DNA of 64,000 nt from Candidatus Geothrix odensensis (lineage in GTDB: Bacteria > Acidobacteriota > Holophagae > Holophagales > Holophagaceae), in assembly GCA_016714685.1 (NCBI GenBank), contig JADKCH010000004.1, positions 1 to 64,000 on the forward strand, in the 5' to 3' direction. The notes beneath the pieces were generated by a model. The model searched no databases. It had not been told where the DNA came from and saw only the letters and a list, made by a program, of their open reading frames with translations. This document shows positions 17,075 through 25,063 of this stretch, piece after piece. The first letter of the stretch is position 1. Each line of letters begins with the position of its first letter. A program made the position numbers and the translations under genes.

Positions 17075-18054
17075 AACTCATCGCCGAAGAAGGCGCCCCC
17101 CGCCTGGATCGCTTCCTGGCGGACCGCTTCCCCGAGATCCCCCGCGCCCGCTGGGATGCCCATGTGCGCACGGGCGAGATCAAGGTGAACGGCGTGGCGG
17201 TGACCAAGGGCGGTGTGAAGCTGCGTCCAGGCGACCTGATCGAAACCGAACTTCCGGCGGTGGCACCCCCGGCCGCGCATCTCGAACCGGAAGCCATTGA
17301 CCTGCCTACGCTCTTCGAGGACAACCAGCTGTGGATCGTCAACAAGCCCACGGGCATGGTGGTGCACCCCGGCCCGGGCCACCAGGGCGGCACGGTGGTG
17401 AACGCCCTCCTGCATCGCCTCAAGACACCGGTGGTGGTCGAGGTCGCCGAAGATGACGAGCCCGGCGAGGACACTGAGGAGCTCTCCTCCGGCTGGCCCG
17501 GGCTGGTGCATCGCCTCGACCGCTACACCACGGGCTGCCTCTGCCTCGCGAAAACCGCCGAAGCCCAGCGGGCCATCCAGGATCAGTTCAAGGCCCGCAC
17601 CGTGGAGAAGCGCTACCTGGCCATCGTGCGCCACTCCCCCAAGCTGCCCCAGCTGGGCAGCCTGCTCATCGACGAGCCCATCGCGCGCCACAAGCGGGAC
17701 CGCCTGCGCATGGTGGTGGCCGCGGGTGGGCGCTCCGCCCAGACGCGCATCCGGGTCCTGGCCCGCACCACCAGCGCGGCCCTGGTGGAGTGCGAACTGC
17801 TCACCGGGCGCACCCACCAGATCCGCGTCCACCTTGGGCACCTGCGCGCGCCGCTCATGGGCGATCCCCTGTACGGTGGCCCCGGCAGGTGGAAGGACGT
17901 AGATGGCCAGGCCCTGCTGCTGCCCCACCCCGCCCTCCATGCCTGGAAGCTCTCGGTGGATCATCCCCTGACAGGCCTCCGCATCGACGCGGAGGCGCCC
18001 ATCCCGGACGCCTTCCGTGCCCTGGCAGTCTCCCTGGGCTTGCCTGGTTTCTGA
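17071..18054 (+). CDS. RluD/RluA-family 23S rRNA pseudouridine synthase
   Basis: 327 residues. An N-terminal S4 RNA-binding domain (about 5-70; RLDRFLADRFPEIPRARW, VNGVAVTKGGVKLRPGD) is followed by the pseudouridine synthase domain with the catalytic aspartate in VHRLDRYTTGCL and the conserved RTHQIRVHLGHL and GDPLYGG. The architecture fits RluD, which modifies helix 69 of 23S rRNA; the exact target is not provable. It starts with GTG overlapping the lgt stop (GTGA). An insertion of acidic residues (EVAEDDEPGEDTEE) before the catalytic motif is longer than usual. Confidence 0.92.
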   Translation: MKLIAEEGAPRLDRFLADRFPEIPRARWDAHVRTGEIKVNGVAVTKGGVKLRPGDLIETELPAVAPPAAHLEPEAIDLPTLFEDNQLWIVNKPTGMVVHPGPGHQGGTVVNALLHRLKTPVVVEVAEDDEPGEDTEELSSGWPGLVHRLDRYTTGCLCLAKTAEAQRAIQDQFKARTVEKRYLAIVRHSPKLPQLGSLLIDEPIARHKRDRLRMVVAAGGRSAQTRIRVLARTTSAALVECELLTGRTHQIRVHLGHLRAPLMGDPLYGGPGRWKDVDGQALLLPHPALHAWKLSVDHPLTGLRIDAEAPIPDAFRALAVSLGLPGF

Positions 18055-18097
18055 GGCTGGCGCATCATCCGGGCAGGGCAACCGCCTTGGGGGTTCC

Positions 18098-18562
18098 ATG
18101 TCCGGCACCGTGCTCGCTCCCACCACCCTCGAAGCCTGGCTGAAGGACCATCCCCACCTGCCGGGCTTGCTCCTGGCCGGGGTCTGCCTCCTGATCCTGC
18201 TCCTGGTGGTGCTGCCCCGGCTCGCCTCCTGGCGCCGCGGAAAGGGGCGGCCGATCCTGGAACCGGTGCAACTGGAGGAGCTGATCAACGGACCCGGCGC
18301 CCTGGTGGTGGACCTGCGGAGCGCGGAGGACTTCCGTACGGGACACATCAGGGGCTGCCTGCACGTGCCCTTCGAGGGCCTGGACCAGCGGTTCGCAGCG
18401 CCGGATCCCAAGGCCCGCCGGGCCATGGTCCTGGTGGATGAGACCGATGAACTGTCCCACCAGGCCTTCGACCTGCTCACCCGAAGGGGCTTCACCTGGC
18501 TCTATGTCCTGCAGGGCGGCATGAAGGCCTGGCGCCGGACCCACCGGCCGGTAGCGAAATAG
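18098..18562 (+). CDS. Membrane-anchored rhodanese-like protein, catalytic Cys absent
   Basis: 154 residues. One N-terminal membrane segment (about 20-42; GLLLAGVCLLILLLVVLPRL) and a cytosolic rhodanese domain (about 55-150) with LVVDLRSAEDFRTGHIRGCLHVPF and LYVLQGGMKAWRR. Where active rhodaneses have a cysteine loop (usually YC..G.RS after the central strand), this protein reads MVLVDETDELSHQA. The sulfur-carrying cysteine is therefore missing, and it probably serves as a binding or sensing domain. The ATG at 18098 is the first codon of the family-like part; it lies 43 bases after the pseudouridine synthase. Confidence 0.85.
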   Translation: MSGTVLAPTTLEAWLKDHPHLPGLLLAGVCLLILLLVVLPRLASWRRGKGRPILEPVQLEELINGPGALVVDLRSAEDFRTGHIRGCLHVPFEGLDQRFAAPDPKARRAMVLVDETDELSHQAFDLLTRRGFTWLYVLQGGMKAWRRTHRPVAK

Positions 18563-18565
18563 GGG

Positions 18566-19198
18566 CTATGGCTTCGGCCCGTCGGCCGCTTTCTTCGCCC
18601 CTTCAGGTCCGGGCTGCTTGGGCCCGTCCAGGGTGGCGGCGAGAGCCTCTGTCGGGGTGCTCTGGAAGGCCAGGTGCATGATCCACCAGCGCTTGCCGTC
18701 GAAGACGCACTGCAGGGCGTTGATGCCCGTATACAGCGCGGGACCATCGGCCTCCAGCCGGATCTCGTAGGGCGACCAGACCTGGGCGACGCCCTCCTGT
18801 TTCGTGACGGTCACCGCCGTGCCCTTTTCGAAGAAGCCCTTCTCCCACTGAGGAATCGCGAAGGCCAGGAAGGCCTCGAGGTCCATGGGGCGCATGAAGG
18901 CGCCAATCTCGGGGTGCTTGGCCGCCACCGCGAGGCGGGACTGGAGGTGGAAGAGGGCGCGGATCTTCTCGATGCTGCGCTTCTGGTCCTTGGGACCGGA
19001 GATGAAGGCGTAGAACGCCGCGGTCAGCGCCTCCGGGGTACCGACCTCCGCCGCACTCAGGTCGGCCCGCACCAGCTCCTTGATGGGGCTCGAACTCGGG
19101 GCCGGCAGGGTGGGCAGGTCCGCAACCTTCTTCTTGGCAGGGGGTGGCCCCTGGGCGACCAGGGACAGGGCGGTCAGGCAGAGCAGTGAACGGATCAC
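18566..19198 (-). CDS. Secreted NTF2-like protein of unknown function
   Basis: 210 residues starting at a GTG preceded by GGAGGTCCC. The first residues (IRSLLCLTALSLVAQG) form a short signal peptide, then a Pro/Ala/Lys-rich linker. The core (about 50-190) has ALTAAFYAFISG, a helical segment and the strand NALQCVFDGKRWWIMHLAFQ near the end. These features resemble the NTF2/SnoaL-like fold in many secreted hypothetical proteins. The C-terminus is Pro/Gly/Lys-rich. Convergent with the rhodanese gene (3-base gap) and 25 bases downstream of ampG. Confidence 0.7.
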   Translation of the reverse strand: MIRSLLCLTALSLVAQGPPPAKKKVADLPTLPAPSSSPIKELVRADLSAAEVGTPEALTAAFYAFISGPKDQKRSIEKIRALFHLQSRLAVAAKHPEIGAFMRPMDLEAFLAFAIPQWEKGFFEKGTAVTVTKQEGVAQVWSPYEIRLEADGPALYTGINALQCVFDGKRWWIMHLAFQSTPTEALAATLDGPKQPGPEGAKKAADGPKP

Positions 19199-19223
19199 GG
19201 GACCTCCGGAGACATCGACTTTG

Positions 19224-20438
19224 TCACGACTCGGACGCTTCGGGGAGTCCCCACCGATCCCAGAGCAGCAGCAGCAGCAGGCCGGGGATGGCCGCGGCGG
19301 CGCAGAGGGGGAAGTAGAGCGTCCACCCCACGCGGTCGGCCAGGAATCCCGTGCCGCCTGCGAAGAGGGTGCGGGGCAGCGCCATGAGGGCGCTGAAGAG
19401 GGCGTACTGGGTGCCCGTGTATTTGAGGTTGCAGCTGCCCATGAGCAGGGCCGCAAAGGCGCTGCCGCCCATGCCGTAGGCCAGGTTCTCCAGCGAATTG
19501 GCCGCCACCAGCAGGGGCAGGTGGCGGCCCAGCAGGGAGATGGCCCAGAAGCCCAGGATGCTGCCCGCCTGCACGAAGCCGCAGATCCACAAGGCCTTCC
19601 GGAGGCTCATGCGGGTCAGCATCCAGCCGCCGAGCAGCCCTCCCAGGATGATGGCCACCATGGCCGTGGTCTTCTGCACGCTGCCGATCTGCATCTTGGT
19701 GAAACCCATGCCCCGCAGCAGGAAGGGGATCGTCATGGACTCCGCCAGCCAGTCGCCCAGCTTGTAGAACACAGCGAAGGCCAGGAGGTACCCGATGCCC
19801 TTGCGCTCAAGCAGGTCCCTCAGCGGTCCGGTGATGGCCTCCCCAAGCGAGCGCGGGGCCGCCGCCACGGCATCCGTGTTCTGCGCGAGCCAGGTGCCGG
19901 CCATGCCAAGCACGGTCAGGAAGGCCATGCCCAGGTAGGTGACCCGCCATCCATAGGCCTGGGCGACGATCAGGGCCAGCCCCCCGCTCACCAGCATGGC
20001 GACGCGGTAGGCGGCAATGTGGATGCTGTTGCCCAGCCCGAGGTGCTTTGGCTCCAGGGCCTCGGCCCGCCAGGCGTCCACGGCGATGTCGAAGGTGGCG
20101 CTGGCCACGGCCACGGCCAGGGCCAGGATCACCACCCGCAGGAGGTCGAGATGCGGCTCGCTGCGGGCCAGCAGGACCAGGGCCAGGGCCATCGCCGCCT
20201 GCGTGGCCAGCAGCCAGCCCCGGCGGCGCCCCAGCCCCGGCAGGGCATAGCGGTCCACCAGGGGCGCCCAGAACACCTTCAGGCTGTAGGGCAGGGTCAC
20301 GAAGCTGAAGAGGCCGATGGTGCCCAGGCTGAGGCCCTCGTCGGTCATCCAGGCCTTCAGCGTCGAGCCCGTCAGGAACAGGGGCAGCCCCGAGGCGAAC
20401 CCGAGCAGGATGAGGACCAGGAGGCGGCGAGAGGGCAT
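19224..20438 (-). CDS. ampG: AmpG-like muropeptide permease (MFS)
   Basis: 404 residues with about 12 hydrophobic segments. The N-terminus reads GFASGLPLFLTGSTLKAWM, then IGLFSFVTLPYSLKVFWAPLVDRY and LGRRRGWLLATQ. These are characteristic of AmpG, which imports anhydro-muropeptides across the inner membrane during peptidoglycan recycling. Another characteristic stretch is ATFDIAVDAWRAE. Length is shorter than the enterobacterial protein (about 490), as in many other phyla. Confidence 0.9.
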   Translation of the reverse strand: MPSRRLLVLILLGFASGLPLFLTGSTLKAWMTDEGLSLGTIGLFSFVTLPYSLKVFWAPLVDRYALPGLGRRRGWLLATQAAMALALVLLARSEPHLDLLRVVILALAVAVASATFDIAVDAWRAEALEPKHLGLGNSIHIAAYRVAMLVSGGLALIVAQAYGWRVTYLGMAFLTVLGMAGTWLAQNTDAVAAAPRSLGEAITGPLRDLLERKGIGYLLAFAVFYKLGDWLAESMTIPFLLRGMGFTKMQIGSVQKTTAMVAIILGGLLGGWMLTRMSLRKALWICGFVQAGSILGFWAISLLGRHLPLLVAANSLENLAYGMGGSAFAALLMGSCNLKYTGTQYALFSALMALPRTLFAGGTGFLADRVGWTLYFPLCAAAAIPGLLLLLLWDRWGLPEASES

Positions 20439-20465
20439 GGCTGATGGTAGCGGGTGCGCAGGGTC

Positions 20466-20954
20466 CTAGCGAACGCCGGTCTCGGGCCTGGCATGGGTGT
20501 GCAGGTCATGGACCAGGTGTCCGCCGAGATGCCCCGCGCGGGCCAGGGCGAGCACACCCCCCGCCGCGAGGAACAGCCAGAAAACCAGCAGGCCCAGCTC
20601 GACATGCGGGGCCAGCGCGCGCCTCCGCACCAGGGGGGTCACCCACAGCGCTGCGAAACCAGCGCCAAGCAGGCCGAAGATCAGAGTGGCCTTCTGTGCG
20701 GCCAGTTCATGGTCCCGCAGCCCGCCCAGGAGAGCCGGGGTCGCGCGGGCGAACCGCTCCACGGCCTCGCCACTTTCCATGGCCAGCAGGAGTGCGCCGA
20801 AACCGAGGACCAGCAGGATCAGGGCGGCCGCATGAAGGCCCCGCCGCTGGCCCGGCCAGAGGAGGCCCACCAGCACCAGCAGTGGGGCCACCATCAGCAG
20901 CGCGATGGGAAAGTGGACGATGGCCGGGTGGAGGTGGTTCCAGGGCGGCAGCAT
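20466..20954 (-). CDS. DUF2231-type membrane protein
   Basis: 162 residues with four hydrophobic segments. The N-terminal LHPAIVHFPIALLMVAPLLVL with two histidines is the hallmark of the DUF2231 family, predicted inner-membrane proteins sometimes linked to haem or redox processes. Further His residues occur near the C-terminus (HVELGLL, HLGGHLVHDLHTH). The ATG at 20954 is preceded by CTGGAG at six bases; a longer in-frame start upstream lacks a comparable site. Function unknown. It lies 27 bases upstream of ampG on the same strand. Confidence 0.8.
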   Translation of the reverse strand: MLPPWNHLHPAIVHFPIALLMVAPLLVLVGLLWPGQRRGLHAAALILLVLGFGALLLAMESGEAVERFARATPALLGGLRDHELAAQKATLIFGLLGAGFAALWVTPLVRRRALAPHVELGLLVFWLFLAAGGVLALARAGHLGGHLVHDLHTHARPETGVR

Positions 20955-21174
20955 GGGAACTCCAGGAGCGATGTCTCGATCATGCCGCATGGCGCCGGAA
21001 TGGGAAGGCTGGATGAACAGGCATGCCGAGTAGGGCCTCCCCCGGGAAGGCAGAAGGCCCTGCCGAGGCTGGGGGGGGGGGAGAGGCCCTAGCGAGGCAC
21101 GGCTCGGCCGGGCTGAGCGAGGGGGTCCGGGGGTGTTCGCGCAGCGGAGCGGAGCGAGGAACCCCCGGAGAGTA
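20955..21174. other. 220-base spacer with G11 tract and a strong hairpin
   Basis: This gap lies upstream of the DUF2231 gene and downstream of acsA (both minus strand). It holds a run of 11 G (21071-21081). A hairpin with a perfect nine-base stem (21126-21134 with 21161-21169) has a loop of repeated GCGGAGCG units. The hairpin lies six bases past the acsA stop and may terminate or stabilise the acsA mRNA, although no U-run follows. No coding region is supported here. Confidence 0.6.
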
Positions 21175-23106
21175 TCAATCCGCGAGCGTGCTGAGGTCGC
21201 CGGGATCCTGCCCCATAGCCTCGGCCTTGAGGGCGCGCCGAAGGATCTTGCCTGAGCGGGTCTTGGGGAGGCTGGCCCGGAGCTCGATATCAGCGGGCAC
21301 CGCGATGCCGCCCAGATCCTCGCGGACATGGTCCTTCAGGCTGGCGATGAGGCCAGGGCCCGTGGAGACACCCGCCCGCACCACCACGAAGGCCTTGATG
21401 TTCTCCCCCTTGATGGGATCAGGGATGCCCACCACGGCGCTCTCGGCCACGGCGGGATGGCGGATGAGGGAGCCTTCCACATCGGCGGTGCCAATGCGGT
21501 GGCCCGCCACGTTGAGCACGTCATCGGACCGGCCCAGCACGGCGATGTAGCCGTCGGCATCGCGGACCGCCACGTCCCCCACGGTGTAGTAGCCCGGGAT
21601 CTCCTTCCAGTAGTCCTCGTAGCGCTTGTGATCGTTCCAGACAGTCCGCAGCATGTAGGGCAGCGGGAACTTGATGACCAGCAGGCCGCCCTGGCCATCG
21701 GGCACCGGTGAGCCGTCCTTGTTCACCACCGCCAGCTGGGCTCCGGGCATGGCCTTGCCCGCCTTGCCCGGCCGCACTTCGAAGGTGGGCAGGGTGCCGA
21801 TGACGGGGCCGGCGATCTCGGTCTGCCACCAGTTGTCCACCACCTGGCCGTTGCCCTGCCCCACGAGGTGCTGCTGGGCCCAGCGATGGGCCTCGGGATT
21901 CAGGGGCTCGCCGGCGCAGGCCATGAGGCGCAGCCGGCTCAGATCGAACTTGCCAGGGGCCTCGGCGCCATGGCTCATCCACATGCGGACGGCCGTGGGC
22001 GCGGTGAACATCACGTTGACGCCAAAGCGCTCGCAGATCTCCCAGGTGACGTCGGGGCTCGGATAGTCGGGGGCGCCTTCCCGGCAGAGCACGGTGGCAC
22101 CAATGCTCATGGGTCCGTAGACGATGAAGCTGTGGCCCACCACCCAGCCGATGTCCGACGTGCTCCAGTAGATGTCCCGCTCCTGGATTTGGTAGAAGGC
22201 CTTGCTCAGGTAGTTCACGCCCACCAGGTAGCCGCCCGTGGCGTGGACCACGCCCTTGGGCTTGCCGGTCGTACCGCTGGTATAGAGGATGAACAGCGGG
22301 TGCTCGGCATCCACCATCTCGGGGTCGCAGTGGATCTCGCGCCCCTGCTGGATGTCGTAGAAGTCCTTCTCCCGCTCGCTGGCGAAGGTCACGGGCGCGT
22401 CGCCGGGGCGGGAGCCCCGCCGGTGGACGATGACGTGGTCCACCGAGGTCAGGTCGCGCACGGCCTCGTCCACGATGGGCTTCAGGGGGATGGCCTTGCC
22501 GCGGCGATAGGTGAAGTCCGAGCAGACGATCACCTTGGCACCGGCATCCTCGATGCGCGTGCGGAGGGCCAGGGCGCCCATGCCCGCGTAGACCACGCTG
22601 TGGATGGCGCCGATGCGGGCGCAGGCCAGCATGGAGATGATGCCCTCCGGCGTCAGGGGCATGTAGAGGATGACGCGGTCGCCCTTCTTCACCCCCAGCC
22701 GCTTCAGGGTGTTCGCGAAGCGGTTCATCTCCCGGTAGAGGCGGTTGTAGGTGTAGGAGCGCTCGTCACCATCCTCGCCCACCCAGAGCAGGGCCGCCTT
22801 GTTGCGCCGGTCGCTGTGCACGTGGCGGTCGATGCAGTTCACCGTGGCGTTGAGCTTGCCGCCCAGGAACCAGGCGTGGTTGGGGGGATTGAATTCCAGG
22901 ACCTTCGTCCAGGGCTCGGCCCAGTCCAGGGCCTTGGCCTTCTCGCCCCAGAAGGCAGCGGGATCGTCCTCGGCCAGGGCGCGCTCCACTTCATAGTTGA
23001 TGGCCGCCTGCTTGGCCAGCCAGCCCTTCATGGGAATGGGGGCCTCGCCCTTCTGCAGGGCCTGGATGGTCTTTTGCTGGGTGATGCTGATTTCCACTTC
23101 GCTCAT
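21175..23106 (-). CDS. acsA: Acetyl-CoA synthetase (AMP-forming)
   Basis: 643 residues, standard Acs length. It activates acetate to acetyl-CoA via acetyl-AMP. Visible landmarks are the N-terminal NPPNHAWFLGGKLNATVNCIDRH, the P-loop-like FILYTSGTTGKPKGVVH, the acetyl-pocket region NWWQTEIAGPVIGT, GRSDDVLNVAGHRIGTADVE, and PKTRSGKILRR with Lys620, the lysine usually controlled by acetylation. No Pat or CobB homologue is nearby. The ATG at 23106 starts the family-like sequence. It is divergent from the DUF4287 gene across a 129-base spacer. Confidence 0.96.
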   Translation of the reverse strand: MSEVEISITQQKTIQALQKGEAPIPMKGWLAKQAAINYEVERALAEDDPAAFWGEKAKALDWAEPWTKVLEFNPPNHAWFLGGKLNATVNCIDRHVHSDRRNKAALLWVGEDGDERSYTYNRLYREMNRFANTLKRLGVKKGDRVILYMPLTPEGIISMLACARIGAIHSVVYAGMGALALRTRIEDAGAKVIVCSDFTYRRGKAIPLKPIVDEAVRDLTSVDHVIVHRRGSRPGDAPVTFASEREKDFYDIQQGREIHCDPEMVDAEHPLFILYTSGTTGKPKGVVHATGGYLVGVNYLSKAFYQIQERDIYWSTSDIGWVVGHSFIVYGPMSIGATVLCREGAPDYPSPDVTWEICERFGVNVMFTAPTAVRMWMSHGAEAPGKFDLSRLRLMACAGEPLNPEAHRWAQQHLVGQGNGQVVDNWWQTEIAGPVIGTLPTFEVRPGKAGKAMPGAQLAVVNKDGSPVPDGQGGLLVIKFPLPYMLRTVWNDHKRYEDYWKEIPGYYTVGDVAVRDADGYIAVLGRSDDVLNVAGHRIGTADVEGSLIRHPAVAESAVVGIPDPIKGENIKAFVVVRAGVSTGPGLIASLKDHVREDLGGIAVPADIELRASLPKTRSGKILRRALKAEAMGQDPGDLSTLAD

Positions 23107-23193
23107 GGAAGGCTCCGAGAACGGGACGCGGTGGATGGGATGGGATTGGTTGGGAGGGAAGGTAGCACAGGGCGAGGCTGATGGCGGAGAATC

Positions 23194-23206
23194 GATGACG
23201 GTCATC
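23194..23206. promoter_or_regulatory. Palindrome GATGACGGTCATC in the acsA divergent spacer
   Basis: A 13-base palindrome with six-base arms around a central G lies between acsA (start 23106, minus) and the DUF4287 gene (start 23236, plus). Its position in a divergent spacer fits an operator for a dimeric regulator, but short palindromes also arise by chance and no second copy was seen. Confidence 0.3.
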
Positions 23207-23235
23207 ACAGCTACACTGGGCCCGGAGCCCCACCC

Positions 23236-23862
23236 ATGGCGAACACCACCCATCCGGCCCCCTACGACCTCCATCCCAGCGTGGCCCATGTCCAGGCCAT
23301 CCTCGCCAACTTCAAGGCCAAGACCGGGCACACCCTGGAGGAATGGGTGGCCCTCCTGCGCCGGGAGCAGCCGGCTGATCCCAAGGGCTGGCTGAAGGCC
23401 CGGGGTCTGGGCACCAACCAGGCGGGGTTTGTCCTGCAGCGGGCCGGGGCCGCCCCCGGCCACGCCTTTGATGACACGCCGGAGGGCTACCTGGCGGCGG
23501 CGCCGGGCCATGTCGCTAAGCAGTACGGTGGAAAGAAGGCCCCGCTCCGCCCCCTCTTCGAGCAGCTCGTGGCCCTGGCCCGCGGCCTGGGAACCGAGGT
23601 GAAGGTCTGCCCCTGCGAGACCCTCGTCCCTTTCTACCGGAAACACGTCTTCGCCGAAGTGAAGCCCTTCGTGTCCCGGCTGGACCTGGGCCTGGCCCTG
23701 GGCGATCCCAAGGGAGTTCAGGACCCCAGCGGGGGCTTGAAGGACACCGGCGGCTTCGCCAGGAAGGACCGCATCACCCACAAGCTCGAGGTCACCTCGG
23801 AAGCGGATCTAAAGATCGCGCTGCCCTGGCTGAAACGGGCGTACGAGGGGGATGCGGACTGA
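23236..23862 (+). CDS. DUF4287 / DUF5655 domain protein
   Basis: 208 soluble residues. The N-terminal part (about 15-75) contains VQAILANFKAKTGHTLEEWVALLR and KGWLKARGLGTNQAGFVLQ, typical of DUF4287. The C-terminal part (about 95-200) contains RPLFEQLVALARGLG and KVCPCETLVPFYRKHVFAEVKP, ending SEADLKIALPWLKRAYE, typical of DUF5655. This two-domain combination recurs across bacteria without a known function; links to DNA transfer or stress remain conjecture. Start chosen at the ATG at 23236, 15 bases after a TACACT hexamer. Confidence 0.82.
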   Translation: MANTTHPAPYDLHPSVAHVQAILANFKAKTGHTLEEWVALLRREQPADPKGWLKARGLGTNQAGFVLQRAGAAPGHAFDDTPEGYLAAAPGHVAKQYGGKKAPLRPLFEQLVALARGLGTEVKVCPCETLVPFYRKHVFAEVKPFVSRLDLGLALGDPKGVQDPSGGLKDTGGFARKDRITHKLEVTSEADLKIALPWLKRAYEGDAD

Positions 23863-23886
23863 CCCTGCCCGGCGGGCCGGGGCACC

Positions 23887-24477
23887 TCAGGACTTGGGCC
23901 GGGGCCGGCTGGCGGGCGGCACGATGCCGTTCATGCGGAGGTACTCCACCATCTGGCCGTAGTGGTCCATGCCGTGGAAGGCCAGCAGTGTGGCCATGCC
24001 GATGGGCGTCAGGTCCGGCCCCTGGCCGAAGGGGTTCTTGATGGAGCGGCTGCCGTTCTGGGCCGTGAGGCTCTGGATGGCCTTCCGGGCGTAGGCGAAG
24101 GAATCCGTCAGGTACTTCACGATCTCGGCCTTGGTCTTGAGGCCGTCCGGTCCCATCTCCGGATTGCCCACCTCCGCTGGGGGCTTCTCGCCCAGGATCG
24201 CGGCCGCGAGGTAGAAATTGATGGCGGCCACGTGCTTCACCTGCTGGGCGAAAGTCTTCACCCCCTTGAACTCGCCCTGGGTCGGGGCGAAATCGTACTT
24301 GTCCCCGGGCATGGCCTCGGCGGCACCGATGAACTGCATCGGCACCCACTGGTAGGTGCCATCCATGGCCGCGCCGACCGTGGGCTCGGCGGCGGGGGCG
24401 GCTGCGGGGGCTTTGGCTGCCGGGGCCTGGGCCGCCAGCGGCAGGGTGAGCAGAAGGGGAAGGAACCTCATCTTCAT
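23887..24477 (-). CDS. Secreted DinB-family protein
   Basis: 196 residues. Signal peptide MKMRFLPLLLTLPLAAQA is followed by an Ala/Pro-rich linker, then a DinB-like four-helix bundle (about 55-190). The family's metal-ligand helices can be traced in FAQQVKHVAAINFYLAAAIL and LLAFHGMDHYGQMVEYLRMNG. The ATG at 24477 has AAGGAG seven bases upstream; the frame continues further upstream without a better site. DinB/YfiT proteins bind metal and some transfer thiols, but no activity is known for secreted forms. Two more DinB-type genes occur at 29844 and 58857. Confidence 0.8.
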   Translation of the reverse strand: MKMRFLPLLLTLPLAAQAPAAKAPAAAPAAEPTVGAAMDGTYQWVPMQFIGAAEAMPGDKYDFAPTQGEFKGVKTFAQQVKHVAAINFYLAAAILGEKPPAEVGNPEMGPDGLKTKAEIVKYLTDSFAYARKAIQSLTAQNGSRSIKNPFGQGPDLTPIGMATLLAFHGMDHYGQMVEYLRMNGIVPPASRPRPKS

Positions 24478-24569
24478 GGCGTGCTCCTTGGAAACGGAGG
24501 CCATCCTACACCTGGAGGCTCATTCCTGTCTCGACAACCACAATCCGTACGGAAGCACCGGGGTGGCGA

Positions 24570-25049
24570 TCAGGAAAGGGCGACGCTCACGCGGTTCACC
24601 TTCAGCACCTTGTCCAGGTCCTTCGGATCCAGCCCCACCAGGAAGCCCCGGCTGCCCCCGTTGAGGTAGATCCGCCCAAGGGCGAAGATGCTGGCCTCGG
24701 CATGGATGGGCATGGCCTTTTTCGTGCCGAGGGGACTGGTGCCGCCCACCAGGTAGCCGCTGTGCCGGTTCGCGACCTCGGGCCTGCAGGGCTGCACGGC
24801 CTTGGCGCCGATCTGCCGGGCCAGTTCCCTGGTGCTCACCTCGCGGTCGCCGTGCATGAGGATGATCAGGGGCGCGCCCTTTTCGTCCTCCATGACCAGC
24901 GTCTTGATGACGGCGTGCTCCTCCACGCCGAGCTCCCGGGCGCTGACCTGGGTGCCGCCGTGGTCCTCGTAGCGATAGAGGTGCTCGGTGAAGGGCACGC
25001 CCGCCTGCTTCAGGGTCCGGGTGGCGTTGGTGGAAGGCGCTTTCGACAT
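24570..25049 (-). CDS. ybaK: YbaK-type aminoacyl-tRNA deacylase
   Basis: 159 residues, full length for YbaK, which hydrolyses mischarged Cys-tRNA(Pro) and related species. Visible features are the N-terminal ATRTLKQAGVPFTEHLY and IKTLVME (catalytic lysine region). VGGTSPLGTKKAMPIHAEASI and YLNGGSRGFLVGLDPKDL are standard for the family. It sits alone and is divergent from the oxidoreductase gene at 25064 with only 14 bases between starts, so the promoters must overlap the coding regions. Confidence 0.92.
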   Translation of the reverse strand: MSKAPSTNATRTLKQAGVPFTEHLYRYEDHGGTQVSARELGVEEHAVIKTLVMEDEKGAPLIILMHGDREVSTRELARQIGAKAVQPCRPEVANRHSGYLVGGTSPLGTKKAMPIHAEASIFALGRIYLNGGSRGFLVGLDPKDLDKVLKVNRVSVALS

Positions 25050-25063
25050 GGCATCATCATTCC

